Assembly: GCA_030374765.1 (NCBI GenBank)
Contig: JARGXX010000079.1
Coordinates: forward strand, 868,001 to 932,000
Reading direction: 5' to 3'
DNA: 64,000 nt
Source: Agarophyton chilense
Lineage: Eukaryota; Rhodophyta; Florideophyceae; Gracilariales; Gracilariaceae
The translations under genes and the position numbers were made by a program. Position 1 is the first letter of the stretch. Each line of letters opens with the position of its first letter. Below, in pieces: positions 44,431 through 56,444 of this stretch. The notes below the pieces were generated by a model. It ran no database searches. It worked only from the letters and a program-made list of their open reading frames with translations, and had not been told where the DNA came from.

Positions 44431-46954
44431 GCCAACCATCAAGGCTAGAACCCTTCACGTCCGCCCAGACGGATGCTTTCAATTCTCTTATTGAGGTTGT
44501 CCCATAACCACTGATCTCGACGGTACTGAAAACCGGATGACCGGCTACAGTGGACGCGGACGCTAGTGACTACCAAATAGATTTTGCTCTCTTTCAGATA
44601 AATATTGAAGGAGAACGGAAACCCGTTTAATATTGGTCACGTTGGCGGATTGTACACGATCGCAAGTAGTCCGTGTTGGAAAAAATGTGTCTCGCCGTTG
44701 TGTGGGACCCTCTCTACTCCTGACCCCTATATCATGGGTGTGTACTCTACTTTGTACAGGGACCACTTTTCTTTACGGTGACTTTGGACCGTCTCGGAAC
44801 CTTCAGACCGCTTATCTTGACAAAGACTTCACCTAGCGGAAAATGAATTCAAACTGATCTACAAAAAGAGCACGCACAACGTGCAAGCAAAGGAGCTATT
44901 ATGCATACCCATGAATGGAAAAGCTCTGGTCGCAAATTCCCCGGATATACCTTGGTTTGACGTACGCGATCGAGCACCGGACCAGACGGACTGGAAACAC
45001 GATACGTGGCCTAAAGGCCCTGAATCGGATTATGAATGGGACACATTGCTCGTCGCTGTTGAAACTGAGAAGCCACCACGGAGTAGTTTTGTGCTGATAC
45101 CCTCAGAGGAGATAGTTAGAGAACAAAAAAGGGACCCTTTCTGACCGAAAATACACGCTCGTTCTTTTTTGGGCATCACTCCCTTTCGAGATATGAGATA
45201 TCGGATACCGCGTCAGGACGATGCAGTCATCCCCACAAGTATTATTTCCATATACTCTAAAGTTTAGATTGTTGCACCTATCACAATATACGAGAATTGG
45301 TGAACACGCTGATGAGCGGAAGCTAAACCTCATTTTTGTAAGGAGCTTTTGTTGGCAAGCCATGGCTGTTGACGGCCACCTCACAGTTCGGGTTTGCTCC
45401 GAATGTGCTAGGAATTGCGTAGAACTACGCGAGATCTCAACAAACTTGAAGCTTTTTACAGCATCGGCTCCTCTCGAGTTTGTCACAATCGATACTCCTG
45501 GCTTGCTACTCACCACCTGAGGTGGACACAAATTAGTACTAAGTATTACGGTTCATTTTTCGATGTTGGTTCGGACGGTACCATTGGAGAATAAATCCGC
45601 TTTTACGATGGCATTTACTTTCGTAAACCACAGGGTTTTTGTCTGTGACCCGCCCGTATATATTCTGCAGGATAGCGGAAAACAGTCCGCAGCACGATTT
45701 TTTTAAGATGTGTGTGGGATTCTGGACATTAGTGATCTCTGAAAAACGACATACCAACCCATCATAATAGACAAGCCGAACGGTCTAGACGAACGCTACT
45801 CACATCTCTCCGTTCTAACTTGACCGATCACACCAAAAGTTGAGATATCTTTACTGACGCTTTATCGGTAGCGTACAATACGCAGGTACACCATACAGCC
45901 GGTTTGACTTAATTCAAATTAGTATTGTCCTGCCCCCAGCCCGTTGTCGCGTTGGAACTGTAGCCTACGCTGGAGAATTTCCCTTCCGCGAAGGATTATC
46001 TCCACAAGTGGGAAGAAGGGCTGACCACATTGATCATATATGCTCACAGTTCTATGGCCCGTTGTCAAGCCGCCTATAAGCATGACTTTACCTTTCGCCT
46101 AGGCGGTATGGTGCCACCAATCAAATCGAGTTATTGTATCTTCATTAGGAATGAAAAATTGAATCCCAACAAGGAGAAACGCTACAAACTCTAGCCTATC
46201 GTGGACCGACTATATAAAGTAATATCTGTCAAGAAAGATGCGACCGTGGTAGAAATGGGCGACGCTCGAGAGCGTATCTCCTTCGAACGCGTTGTAATCG
46301 ACCTAAAACAGCCCTGAAAATTACTCGCTATTGGTAGACCCCCCACAACCGTGGAAAGTGGTCCGCCGCACACCGCAGTCGCTCAGCCCACTTCAGTGGT
46401 CACAAGACCTTCTGTCCAACCACAACATTCACGGGGACTCTCTTCTTCTCCGCAACTGTCGGAAGCTACCCAAAAGAGTTTCTCTGTCACGCCGCAGCGT
46501 GGTGTTTACATTCACTGGTTTGGAGTCCGTACCGCTCCCCTACCGCTCCATTTGAGGAGTGGAAGGAGAATGTAAAGGTAGAACCTAATAAATTCGTGAA
46601 GCATAAACGGGTCACGAACATCTCACTCGCCGAAAGCGAAATGACTCATTGCCGAGAGAAGTAGGGACCTCCAAAATCGTACGTCGTAGCGCAAATGCTT
46701 CCGAGGGAGATTCGATCCACACAAATTTCTGGCACTTTGGCTGAAGCAATACCGGGACTTCGGAGGCAAACTTTGGACGTGGTACTGTAATGAAGAAGTG
46801 TTCGACCTAACCGAAAATGCCATCGCGCGAGCTCTCACGTAAAGCGGCGGAACACGCCACGGTTTGAAGCGCTCTCAGTTATTACTTGTATCGCACAAGT
46901 AACTTCACGGCACCCACGTTGGGAGATATACGAATCAACGCACAAGGCAGCTGT

Positions 46955-46967
46955 CCCCCCCCCCCCC
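46955..46967. repeat. Run of 13 C
   Basis: A homopolymer run inside the decayed Gypsy remnant. Its length may not be reliable in the assembly. Confidence 0.7.
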
Positions 46968-47849
46968 GATCACGACGTAAAGTGGCACAACTGAATCCTT
47001 CGTCAACTTTGTCACTGTCAAGACGGATATTGTTGCGTAACTCTGTATGTCGAGACGTAGAAACCCATTTTGGAGAAGAGTGCAAGTTGCAAGCACGGGG
47101 AAGCCGGAAAGTCAACGAGCATGAGTTAGTTATCGGTCATATTGTGGAAAATTCATTCCATCGGGATGGCTACGTATATTATCTTGTTCGTTGGTAGGGC
47201 TATGTTCTCTAGGCAGGCTAAAAAGAACTGATTGAGTCTCTTCCAGATTCAAAAGTTGTTTCATATCACCGTCGAACTCAGACAGGGATCCCTGCACCGA
47301 TCGCTAACGGCCAGGTGGGATAGCCGAGCCACAGTGGTTGAAGAAAAGGGAAGGATGTCGACAAAAAATGATATTTTAAACGTTGGAATAAGAAGCGAGA
47401 AGAATGCACAAGTTAACTTGGTATTTTTTCGACTACATCGGTACCATACCGAGAAGTCCAAAATTTTCTTACATCAGGAGACTACATGCTCCTTTCGGGA
47501 TCATCAACTTCTTCCGGACTGGGATCGAAACCACTTGTGTGGCTGCCTTGAAGAACAGAGATCAAGGCCGCGCGAATCTCGGCGACGTCACTACTGGCAG
47601 CACCACTCCCGAGCTCCACCTTGCGGAAGAACTGGGACGTCACGTTCGCCTGACATGTCAAGGCGGGACCTGCTCCGTCTGAAAAGCAGGCGCCCTAACA
47701 TGGGACGACCACTGGCGGAGCCGAAGGTTCACCACTACCTGCAATGACAAGATCAGCCAAGGTATGGTTATCCACGTCCATTTATGGCACGATAATGTTC
47801 CCTTCGTTTTGTGGCTCCTTCATAGCTTGGGGTTCAATTGGCTCAACGG

Positions 47850-48930
47850 TCGCAACCCCATCATTATATTTATTATGGAACATCAGATCCTCACCGTCGT
47901 AAACATGGTAGTACTCGTCAACGTCCTTGAAACCAGTCGGATGCTACCGGGAATTACGCCGCAGACCAAACCGAAAATCGTTAGCCTTCTCCGATGAGAT
48001 TTCATGTCCCTCCCATGGGTTAAAATAGGAGAGCTCACCCTCGAGCGAAGTAAGGCGAGCTTCTGACAGGTCCTATGCCCGGCTTCCGGTTGCATCTTCA
48101 CTCTGTGAAAAGGGGATTTTGAGGTCCAGTCAACCTGGTTGATGAAATCGAGAAGTGTCGGCACCTCATGGGCGTTGGTCTCGACACCTAGTGGAATGCA
48201 CAGGTCCAAGGAACGGATTTCAGGACAAACTCAAACAAGAATGAACTGCAGTCGGTACTGATCGAAAACCTGTCAAAATATGAAAATCTCAGTGCGGATA
48301 GCCCACTCGCTCACGACAATGAACCAAATTCCGGAATGCGTATCCTTGAGAAGATGAAACTCGTATTATGTGATGACCGGGGGTAACGCGATGTAACGGC
48401 CCTGAAAAGCTTCAAAATACGGCCACCGACACGGAACCGGAAAATACCGACCGCATCGGTTGGCTGCGCGAATGCTTTCGATGTATACGTTTTCGTAGGA
48501 GACCATACACTCCAAACGAGATCGCGCTCGCCTGTCACTGTCAATGCGAATCTCCGCCAAGAAATTCGATCGCCCGAGTCATCGCATGTAACAGAATTCA
48601 GCCCAAATGATCGGCCAGATCCACCAGACGGCGTCCTGGCACTCAAGGGGAAAGCCCCTCCACGGGAATGTTTCCAAACCCAAAAGGCGGTATAGATATC
48701 CAATTTCACCGTGAATGTGGTATACCCTGACATCACAGCCCAGATTATGGAGGATGGGATAGTTGAAAGGAGCCAAGCGAACCAGTTGATAGCAAAGGAG
48801 CACAAAAGCCGCATGCTTGGAAGCAACAGACTGGCCCCGATTACGAATTATCGTATGACCAAGAACGGCCACAAGGTTTCGCCAATTCCAAGAAAGGGTG
48901 ACAAGGAGTAGAATATCTCCACGGAGCATT
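47850..48930 (-). pseudogene. Remains of the antisense ORF in the decayed Gypsy remnant
   Basis: Two minus-strand blocks resemble the antisense protein of the young element. Block one (about 48800-48582) shares the spaced pattern Y-Q, DV-x-x-Y, GE, RG-x-x-FPL, W-x-x-PI, AEF-x-Y. Block two (about 48038-47885) shares YFNPWEG against YYNPFEG, an IS...A step, and HPTGF followed by DE/DD-Y. The blocks are about 540 bp apart here and about 540 bp apart in the young element. The stretch is broken. Confidence 0.7.
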
Positions 48931-49352
48931 CCGCTTGTATCGGTATATATCGCAAACAGCGTTTTGTTAAGCGCTGCAGTAAGATGGAACCACGGCGCAA
49001 GCGGGAGGATATATGCATGTAGAGTGGGGGAAAACCTGCAAGCCCGTCATGCGACGGCCACATCACCGGTGTATAATCTGCGGAAGGAGCGACGCCTGCG
49101 TTCCAAACCGGTGCAATTGGCGTTACAGTTGACGCACCACTCTGCGGCAGGTGCACCCAACAAAATTCGGAGTAATACCGCTGTAGGGTGTTGTTTGTGT
49201 GTGTAGCATTTGAGATGCCCTTTGGATCCAATGGTCGAAAAGTATCGGAGTCGATAAACGGCAGTCATGAGCTATTCTTGGTGCTGAACACCGTAACAAG
49301 ATATTATGAGAAGAGTTATTTCATGGGAAGTCTGGAAATTACAATTAGTATA

Positions 49353-50757
49353 GTAACACTGTACTACTGTAGACTTGTACGCAATGAATACCAAATATTT
49401 TATTCGTTAATTTTAGAACAAATATCTTGTGGCACACCACAGTTTGACATTAAATTACAGTAGTTTCTCTGCCTACGGGCACAATAAATGGTGCTTGACC
49501 CCCAGATGAGGAAGGCAAAGGCGAACGAACAAGCAACTTATCACCATCTTGGTGTTCGCTAAAAATTCGAAAGTTGCTATCGACTAAGGAGAACCTATAG
49601 CCTATGTACTAATCGCATGTCAGTTTTAGCTTTAATTCGGAGGATATTCTCCACCGTGCGCTGTTTATTGCTTCTTTAGTGTGTGTTCTGTGTGTTATTT
49701 TTGTTGTTTTTTGGTTGTTCTGTGAACGCAAAAGGGTTGTCGAACCGATCTCGTTTGTCTTACGTACCACGGTACCTGAATTTTTACATCGTGTTTACAC
49801 GTATCTTTTCTCTCATCTGGTTTCCCTGGTCATCTCATTTCACACACGTTCTTTCAAGGAAAGTGACTGGCAAGGTGACGCCCGCTTCCTGCAGTGTTTT
49901 CTGTAGACATCCACCTGTTATCGAGTATGCTAAATTCTGTAGTGGAATTCTAGACTCACCCCACATATATGCATCTGTGCATATGAAGGATTCTTGTTTA
50001 CGTGTCACAAATAATAAATGTGGTCCGGAGTCCCCTCTAGTTCAAAATGTGATAACGGCTGGAAGTTTAAACCGTAATGAAATCCTTTATTATAAAGGTC
50101 AATTAGTTGGATGCGCTATCGCTTTGGTATGAGCTGTATGATATTCTACTGAAGACTTTAGAGGTCTCAGTGCAGTGGGTATCCACAGAAATAACCGCGA
50201 AGAGTGGGTGTCGTCTTGCGAGCGACGGTTCTTAGGTAGGAAGAGAGTGTGCGGAAAGCAGCAAGGTGTGCCTGAACAATGGGGAAAATACGTGTATTCA
50301 CTAAGCGGATGTCCAGATTCGGCGGTACGTAATGCACACGAGATCGGCTCCACAACCCTTGTGACAACACAAATAATCAGGAAACAGTAGATAAAACAAC
50401 ACACACACACAAACAGAGAGCTGTAGGAAAAGGGAGGTAAACGCGCAACAGTGGAGGGTATCCTCGGAACAAGAGCTTTAGCTCAGAACGGTTAGGAACT
50501 GATACTATAGGTGCCCCTTTGTGGTAAACCACTTTAGGAGTTCTAGGACTCACTAAGATGGTATTTTGGTTCGTTGGTGGTTGTTGGTTGGCCTTGGCCG
50601 TCTTTACCTGGACCTTGCGCCCTTTAATGTGCCAAGAAGCAATGCAAGTACTGTACAGTAAGGCAAACACGTAAGGTGCCACTACATAATTATGTAAATA
50701 ATACCAAATAAAACATTTGGTGATGGCACCTTACATTGTACACTAAATACAGTACTT
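49353..50757. mobile_element. Foldback element with very long inverted repeats (MULE-like)
   Basis: The left arm (about 49353-49920) and the right arm (about 50170-50757) are inverted copies over most of their length, but well diverged. Examples are TATAG..TTTTAGCTTTAATTCGGAGGATA against the inverse of 50450-50520, and GTCGAACCGATCTCGT against GTGGAGCCGATCTCGT inverted. Arms of more than 500 bp are typical of Mutator-like or foldback elements. The tip of the right arm also folds on itself (50644-50759). The 250-bp spacer carries a small open stretch. The element has no transposase of its own. Confidence 0.7.
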
Positions 50758-50759
50758 CC
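50644..50759. repeat. Hairpin at the tip of the right foldback arm
   Basis: GTAAGGTGCC and GGCACCTTAC, with an outer AAGTACTGTA and TACAGTACTT pair, form an imperfect stem of about 40 bp around an AT-rich loop. Confidence 0.6.
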
Positions 50760-51864
50760 TAATTCATTTTCTCCTGTCCCAATCTTTCAATAAAGAAAAT
50801 CTTCCCATAACCTCTCGTAAGCGCGTATAACCCAAGCAATAGCTTATGAATTCCGTATCGTGATTTAGTATTATTTTGATCGGTCGAACTCAAGTGCATC
50901 CAGAATGCTACAAGCTGTAGACGTTTTTGAATTCACACTGTTTTGAGATGTATTGGAGATGATTCATTGGGCTGAGAGGATGGTGGGGCTTTGCTTTGAT
51001 GAAACTGGTCTCGGAGAAATACGGTTTTTGTTGCAGGTTTAGGCGCTAAGAAATCCTGTTTCAAAAACATATATCAAGACCAAAAGAGCTGAAAAGTGAC
51101 GTTTTTGCAATAATAAAGCGAACAAAATCAGTATGATAAAAATTTGAAGTATCAACACTCTTAAAAAAACATAACTTTTGTAGCATCATATTTACTCTGA
51201 CATGAGTTCAGTAGTTTTGATTAGCGTCTGAAGCCTGTACATCGCTTTTACAGCACTTTTGAAGTTATTATTTATAAGATTGGATTTAATAGCTGCCAAT
51301 TGTTTCCCAGAAAACTTTGACACAGTTTTCCAAGTAAAAAATTATAAAACTGCCTTTTATACTCACAAACCATTCCGGAAGTCAATTTTAAAACCATTTT
51401 GGTAAGCATCAGGTCAAAAAAGCGCTCAAGCCATTACATAACCGGAATGATTAAAGAAATAAAGAACCGTTTTATAGAATTAGACTTGTGCAAATTGATA
51501 TTGTCCTGCTACACACTGTAATAATCTACGTACAGAAAGTATAAAAACGGTAGCAAATAGTATTCTAGAAACTCAGCATACTTCTCAGACCCTAAATTTC
51601 TTTTAATGAAATCGATATAGGTTGCTACTTTTGAAAACATTTCAGCCCTATTCGTATTCAATTTCTTTCCCAAATGGCTCATCAAAATTGTATTTGGTTT
51701 ATTTTGTAGATCATGTAAATAAAAGTTTTAGCAATCAAGACATTCAAAATGAAACATTTATCGTCAATAAAGATAAAGTTATTCCATTCATTTTTTCAAT
51801 AGGCTATTATAGCGCAAAATTATACACGGTTGTTCTTTTGATGGTCCGTTAACATTTTTGTTTA
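50760..51864. other. AT-rich spacer with no gene seen
   Basis: Only short open frames with no recognisable domain. I see no RNA gene or repeat. Confidence 0.4.
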
Positions 51865-51869
51865 TGTGT

Positions 51870-51961
51870 TGTGAGTGGAAGGCACTGCCTCTTCACTTTA
51901 TTTTGTCGTCGTCGTTGTCTAGCGATTAAGTACTGGCGTCCTACTGTAATGCTGTTTGACA
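51870..51961 (-). repeat. 3' LTR of the Copia element
   Basis: 92 bp, among the shortest LTRs known for a Copia element of this size. It contains GTCGTCGTCGTTG. Confidence 0.92.
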
Positions 51962-52019
51962 TCAAAAATGTGGCGCAGAAATGAAGTGGTGTTGTTTGAC
52001 AGTCCCCGGTTGGTGCGCC

Positions 52020-53462
52020 TCATTTTTGGTGCGGGCTTGGGAGGACTTGAAGTGCTTCGCGAAGCTCTTGGTATCTGTCTCTGTGCAGCGGTTTGGTAAA
52101 TATGTCGGCGGTCATTTTTGTGGTCGGTGTGCGGATGAGGTTGATAGTGTTGCGGGCAACTTGGTGTTTGAAGTAATGGTGTCGAATGTCTATATATTTC
52201 CTTTGTTTCGTTGGTGCTTTGTTTTCTGCGATGAGGACGGCGGAGCGGTTGTCTATGTGATGGGGGATAGCTTCCTTGATGAGGGTTCCGGTGTCGCGGA
52301 GCAGTTTTCCGAGCCATGGCGTGTGGCGAGCGGCGTCTGTAGCTGCAATATACTTCGCTTCGGTTGTAGATAAGGCTACAACATTCTGTTTGCGCGACGT
52401 CCAGGATATCGGTGTTGCGTGGATACTATGGAGGGTGCCCGTGATTGATTTGCGGTTCCTTGCGTTGGCGAAGTCGGCGTCGCTGTACACCTGGAGTGGG
52501 TGGAGCTGGGGGTTGTTGTGTGATGCGGGAAAGTAGAAGAGTCCATGTGTGCGAGTTCCTTTTAGATATCTGAGCAGTGTTTTTAGTGCTTGGTCATGGT
52601 GCTTCTGCGGTTTGGACATATGCTGGGCGAGACGGTTTGTGGCATATGCTATGTCGGGACGTGTGTTGTCGGTGATGTAGCGGATCTCGCCGATAATTTG
52701 GCGGTAGCGCGTTGCCTCCTGGGGTGAAAGAGGAGGGGTGGTGGGTTTTTGGTCCAACGTGACTAGTGTGTTGTATGGTGTCTGTGTCGGGTTGCATTGG
52801 TGCATGCCTGTTCGTTGCAGTAAGGCGTCGATGCTGTCGGGCTGGAAGATATGCGTGCCTGTGGCGGTGCGTTTTATGGTCCAGTTGAGAAAACGGGTGG
52901 GTGGTCCGAGTCGTTTGATCTTATATTTGCTCAGCATCTGGGTGTACAGTTCATCGATGAGGGATTGAGTTGCGGAGAGAACGAGAAAGTCGTCGATCGT
53001 GGTGCTGACGATTGTGTATCCCTTTGGTGTATTTCGTGTATAGAGACAGGGGTCATTTTTGGAGCTTGTGAATCCGATTGAGGTAAGAAATTGTTGTAGA
53101 CCATGATTATAGTAGTACCCCGCTGGGGGGGAGCCGTAAAGGTTGCCGACGAGGCGGCCGTATGTGCTTTGGTGACGGTATGTTCCGTCAAACCTGGTCA
53201 TTTGCTTGATGTATACAGGTCGGGGGTGTTGGTATTCTTCATGAAGATATGCGGACTTTATGTCAAAGTGCTCGAGGGGTAAGTTGTGCATTGCGTGTAT
53301 CGCTATGAGCATTCTTTGAGTGGTTCTATCGGCGGTGTAGGTGGTTGTGTGGTTGGGGTCGAAGTGAAGTCCGGGTTTCATAAGGTCACCTCTTAGGTTG
53401 CATCTCGCTTTTCGTTGGACAATGTTCCCTTCAGCCGACCTTTTATATCGGTATAGAATCAT
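52020..53462 (-). pseudogene. RT and RNase H region of the Copia element
   Basis: Copia RT hallmarks: HFDIKSAYLHEEY, LVGNLYGSPPAGYYY, STTIDDFLVLS (the DD motif) and RQIIGEIRYITDNTRPDIAY. The RNase H part follows (QVYSDADFANARNRKSITG, SWTSRKQNVVALSTTEAKYI, DNRSAVLIAEN, IDIRHHYFKHQV). Confidence 0.93.
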
Positions 53463-53563
53463 GAGAGGTATGACCGTCTTGGGGGGTGGTATGAAGTTTG
53501 TGGGTAACCATTCAATGCTGGCGTGATTGTCCAGGTTTTGTAGTTCGGTGTCGTGGGCGGTTG

Positions 53564-54741
53564 CTATTGTGAGGCATCGAGGTATTGTCGGGCTTGAGCG
53601 AGATTTGCGGGGGGTGGAGTGTCGATATGGATTTCGTTGGGAGTATGGTGTTTGTGTGTGGTTGTCGCTTTGAAAGCGGTAGTGGTAGACGTGGAAGGAT
53701 CGGTGGTCAGGTGGTAGGCGTGGAAGTCACTTGCCCTTATCTCTTGATAGTTGTGGTTGCGGAGGTTGCGTACCATGATATGCGTGAGGGAAGTGGCATA
53801 CATATACCTTGCTGGGTCGGCTCGTGCTTCCAGCTTTTTCTTTGGGGCGTAGACGGGTATCGTCCCTAGTTCCCCGAATGTGAAGATGCGGTTTATTTGT
53901 GGTGTAGTGCCGTGCCACAGTTCGTAAGGGGAGGTGTTGGTGGAGTCATGATGAAGAAGGTTGTATTTGAAAATTGTATCGCGAGCTGTATCTTCCCAGT
54001 ACGAGTCGTCCAGATTTGCCGTGTGCAGTAAGGCGCGAACGGAGATCATGATGGTGCCGTTCAGCCTTTCGGCGATTCCGTTTTCTTGGGGTTGATGAGG
54101 TGTGCGGAGGTGTAGTTGGACTTTGTGTTTGCGGTAGATGTTATCCATATGCTGTGATGTGTATTCTTTTGCGTTATCACTTCGAAAGTCGGTAATATTG
54201 TGTCCTATCTGGTGGCGATATGGTGCAGGGTGTCGTCGATGTAGGAGGGTATTTGTTTTCGTTCTTTGATGAAGTGGGCGATGGCAAATTTGGTTGAGGC
54301 GCATATGATTGTGAGCATGTGATTGTTGCCATGGTTTGATGTGGTCTTGATTGGTCCGCATGTATCGGAGCTGACGTACGCTCCTGGGGGGTATTTGTGA
54401 CGCTTGCGTTTGTGTGGTGCGGGGTGCACCTTGGCGTGGTCACATGCGCTGCAAGTGAGTTGGGTGTTGGTTGGTAGGTGAGTGGGCATGTTGGGGATAA
54501 GTCGTTTCTTTGCTGTTAGAGCTAGTTTGATCGGGTGGGCGTGGTTCATTTTGAGGTGCCATTTGTGTGTGGGGTGGTGGATATTGACTCGCGGAGGTGG
54601 GGGTGCCGAATTGCGGAGTGTGCTGAGTACTTTTGTTGTGTTCGGTGTTTGGCGTGGTGTGGATATGGGAAGAGTGGGGCTGGGTTTTTGTGGGTTGTGT
54701 GTGGGGGTTGTGCGTTTGCTTTCGCATGGTTTGGCTTTCAC
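53564..54741 (-). pseudogene. Integrase region of the Copia element
   Basis: The HHCC zinc-binding motif (HKWHLKMNHAHP, CSACDHAKVHP) is followed by the core (SSDTCGPIKT, FRSDNAKEYTSQHMDNIY, HQPQENGIAERLNGTIM) and the Copia C-terminal stretch (PYELWHGTTPQINRIFTFGE). It is broken. Confidence 0.92.
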
Positions 54742-56150
54742 CTTGTTTTTGCGCTTGCGCGAATTGCGGGGTTTACTTGGAATGGTTCGTGCAGTTCGGG
54801 CTGTTGTATGATCTTGGATTGTTCCCTTAAGTCGGTATTGGTGGTCGCGCCATGGGCCGTGGCTAGGACTATTGGGGGCCGTTTTGTTGTGTCTATGACA
54901 CAGCCTTGTAACTGTATGAATGTCACAAGTCCGTACCGGCTGGCGAGATCGTGAACGGATAAAAGGTTCTGTTTGAGGTGGCGGTTGGTGACAGCGTGTG
55001 TCGTGATGTGATTATTCCAGTTGGTGCGGATCCTGATGCGTCCACTGTGGATGCATGGTGTCGGCTGATGGGTTGCAGAGTTGGTTAGTAGGGGTTTGGT
55101 GAGTGGGGTCATGTCCTGTGTCGGGTGCGTGATATGCGTGGGGTGCGCACCGCTGTCCAGGACGAACGTACCGTTGGATTCGGCGTCGTGTTCGGAAGTT
55201 ACCTCTACTTGATCGTGCTGTGGGGGCGGTGGGGAGGGTATTTGTGGATAGTGCTGGTGTGGTGATGGGCGTTGGGGGTATGTGTAGGGGGGTTGGGGAG
55301 GGATGGTACTGTCGGTGTGTGCATAGTGTGCTTGCGTCTTCGTATCACGATATTTGGGGTGGTGTGGGTCTCGAAATTGGGCGTCTGTATGGTTGCATCG
55401 GATGCCTTTGGCTTTGTGGTGAGTGCAGAGCTGATTGAATGGGATTCGACGTGCCAGTGGAGGTGGGCGATTGTAATTCTGGCGGGAATTGTAGTATCTT
55501 GTTGATGTTCCGTAGTCCCCGGTGATTCGTCGTGGCGTTGATGATGATGCTATTGCAGTGCGGGCTGGCCGATAGAGAGCATAGATTGATTTGAAGAGGC
55601 GGGTGAATTGTTTGATGGTTGTGGGTTTGTTGGCTATCATATGTGCGAGGATCGGTGTGAGTGTGGGTGTGTTTTTGAGGCCTGCTATGATGAAGGCGAT
55701 TGTGGTTTGCTCTTCTGCGATCCCTGGGTACTTTGCTGCCATCCTTTTCTGACGGACTTTGATGTGTTCTGCCAGATAAGCGTCTATGGTGGTGTCCGAA
55801 GTGTATTCGATTTTTTCGGCTTCTGATTTTAGAAACTCGTGATCTTCTTTCGTTGAAAGGTTGATATGATTGATTATCTTCTGCACTAGGTCGTGGGGGG
55901 TGGGATCTTCTTCCGGCACTATGAGAAGGCCGAAAATGTTGATGGATACGCTGCTGAGGATGGCAGAAAGTATGCGGTTTTGCTTGGATTGATAGGTTTT
56001 GAGTTCTGCAGCATCTGTTGGAGATGGGGGGTTGCCTTGTAAATGTGGGAGTGCTTCAATGGTGGCAGAGTACGTTTTGAGGGCTGAGTACCACAGGGCA
56101 AAGTTTGCTGTGTCGAGTTCGGGTAATTTGTTTGTGCGATCGCTGTCCAT
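54738..56150 (-). pseudogene. gag and protease region of the Copia element
   Basis: gag of the UBN2/Copia type (LDTANFALWYSALKTYSA, then EYTSDTTIDAYLAEHIKVRQ and IIAGLKNTPTLTPILAHMI), an unusual Cys/His cluster (CTHHKAKGIRCNH), and an aspartic protease with FVLDSGAHPTHI and LLSVHDLASRYG. One open run of 470 codons. Confidence 0.9.
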
Positions 56151-56347
56151 AGTGATTACGGTGTTATGGTGCTGCGTGGTGTCTCTGGGTATGTGTTTAT
56201 CGTGGGCTGTGGCAAGAACGTTGTTGTAGAGATCTTGGATGTGGGGGTTTTGACGGAGTTCACGACCGAGTCGGCGTGCCAGGCGGGGGTTAATGGGATC
56301 CGTCTTGGGGTGATGTATTTGCGGTTTTTAGCGTGAGACCCTTAACC

Positions 56348-56439
56348 TGTGAGTGGAAGGCACTGTCTCTTCACTTTATTTTGTCGTCGTCGTTGCCTAG
56401 CGATTAACTACTGGCGTCCTACTGTAATGCTTTTTGACA
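56348..56439 (-). repeat. 5' LTR of the Copia element
   Basis: 92-bp partner of 51870-51961, with target duplication TGTGT at 56440-56444. Confidence 0.92.
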
Positions 56440-56444
56440 TGTGT

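Larger units (their letters stand above)
44431..48930 (+). mobile_element. Decayed Gypsy remnant related to the young element
   Basis: The 5' part is missing at the edge of the old element's LTR. From left to right the plus strand shows an RNase H end (NEFKLIYKKSTHNVQAKE), the linker motif FVLIPSEEIVREQKRDPF as in the young element (SFIPISSEEMIREQQLDPF), an integrase zinc region (about 45250-45500) and a chromodomain (about 47119-47280, HELVIGHIVENSF, SKVVSYHRR). The minus strand between about 47850 and 48930 holds the remains of the same antisense ORF that the young element carries. It is heavily broken and old. No LTR could be picked out. Confidence 0.8.
51870..56439 (-). mobile_element. 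Copia (Ty1-type) LTR retrotransposon, broken
   Basis: The 92-bp LTRs (51870-51961 and 56348-56439) begin TGTGAGTGGA and end TTTGACA. A perfect target duplication TGTGT lies at 51865-51869 and 56440-56444. The minus strand codes gag, protease, integrase, RT and RNase H in that order, which is the Copia arrangement. Total length is 4570 bp. The LTRs differ at about 4 of 92 sites, so it is of middle age. It is broken at a few places (about three). The coding strand is strikingly rich in A and C and poor in G, so the proteins are full of His, Thr, Pro, Asn and Gln. Confidence 0.94.

Noticed and set aside
48311-48826. 171-codon minus-strand ORF as a new gene
   Set aside because: It overlaps the relic of the antisense ORF in the decayed Gypsy remnant in another frame and has no domain of its own.
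50400-50415. CA microsatellite
   Set aside because: Very short (about six units) and within the foldback arm. Not notable by itself.
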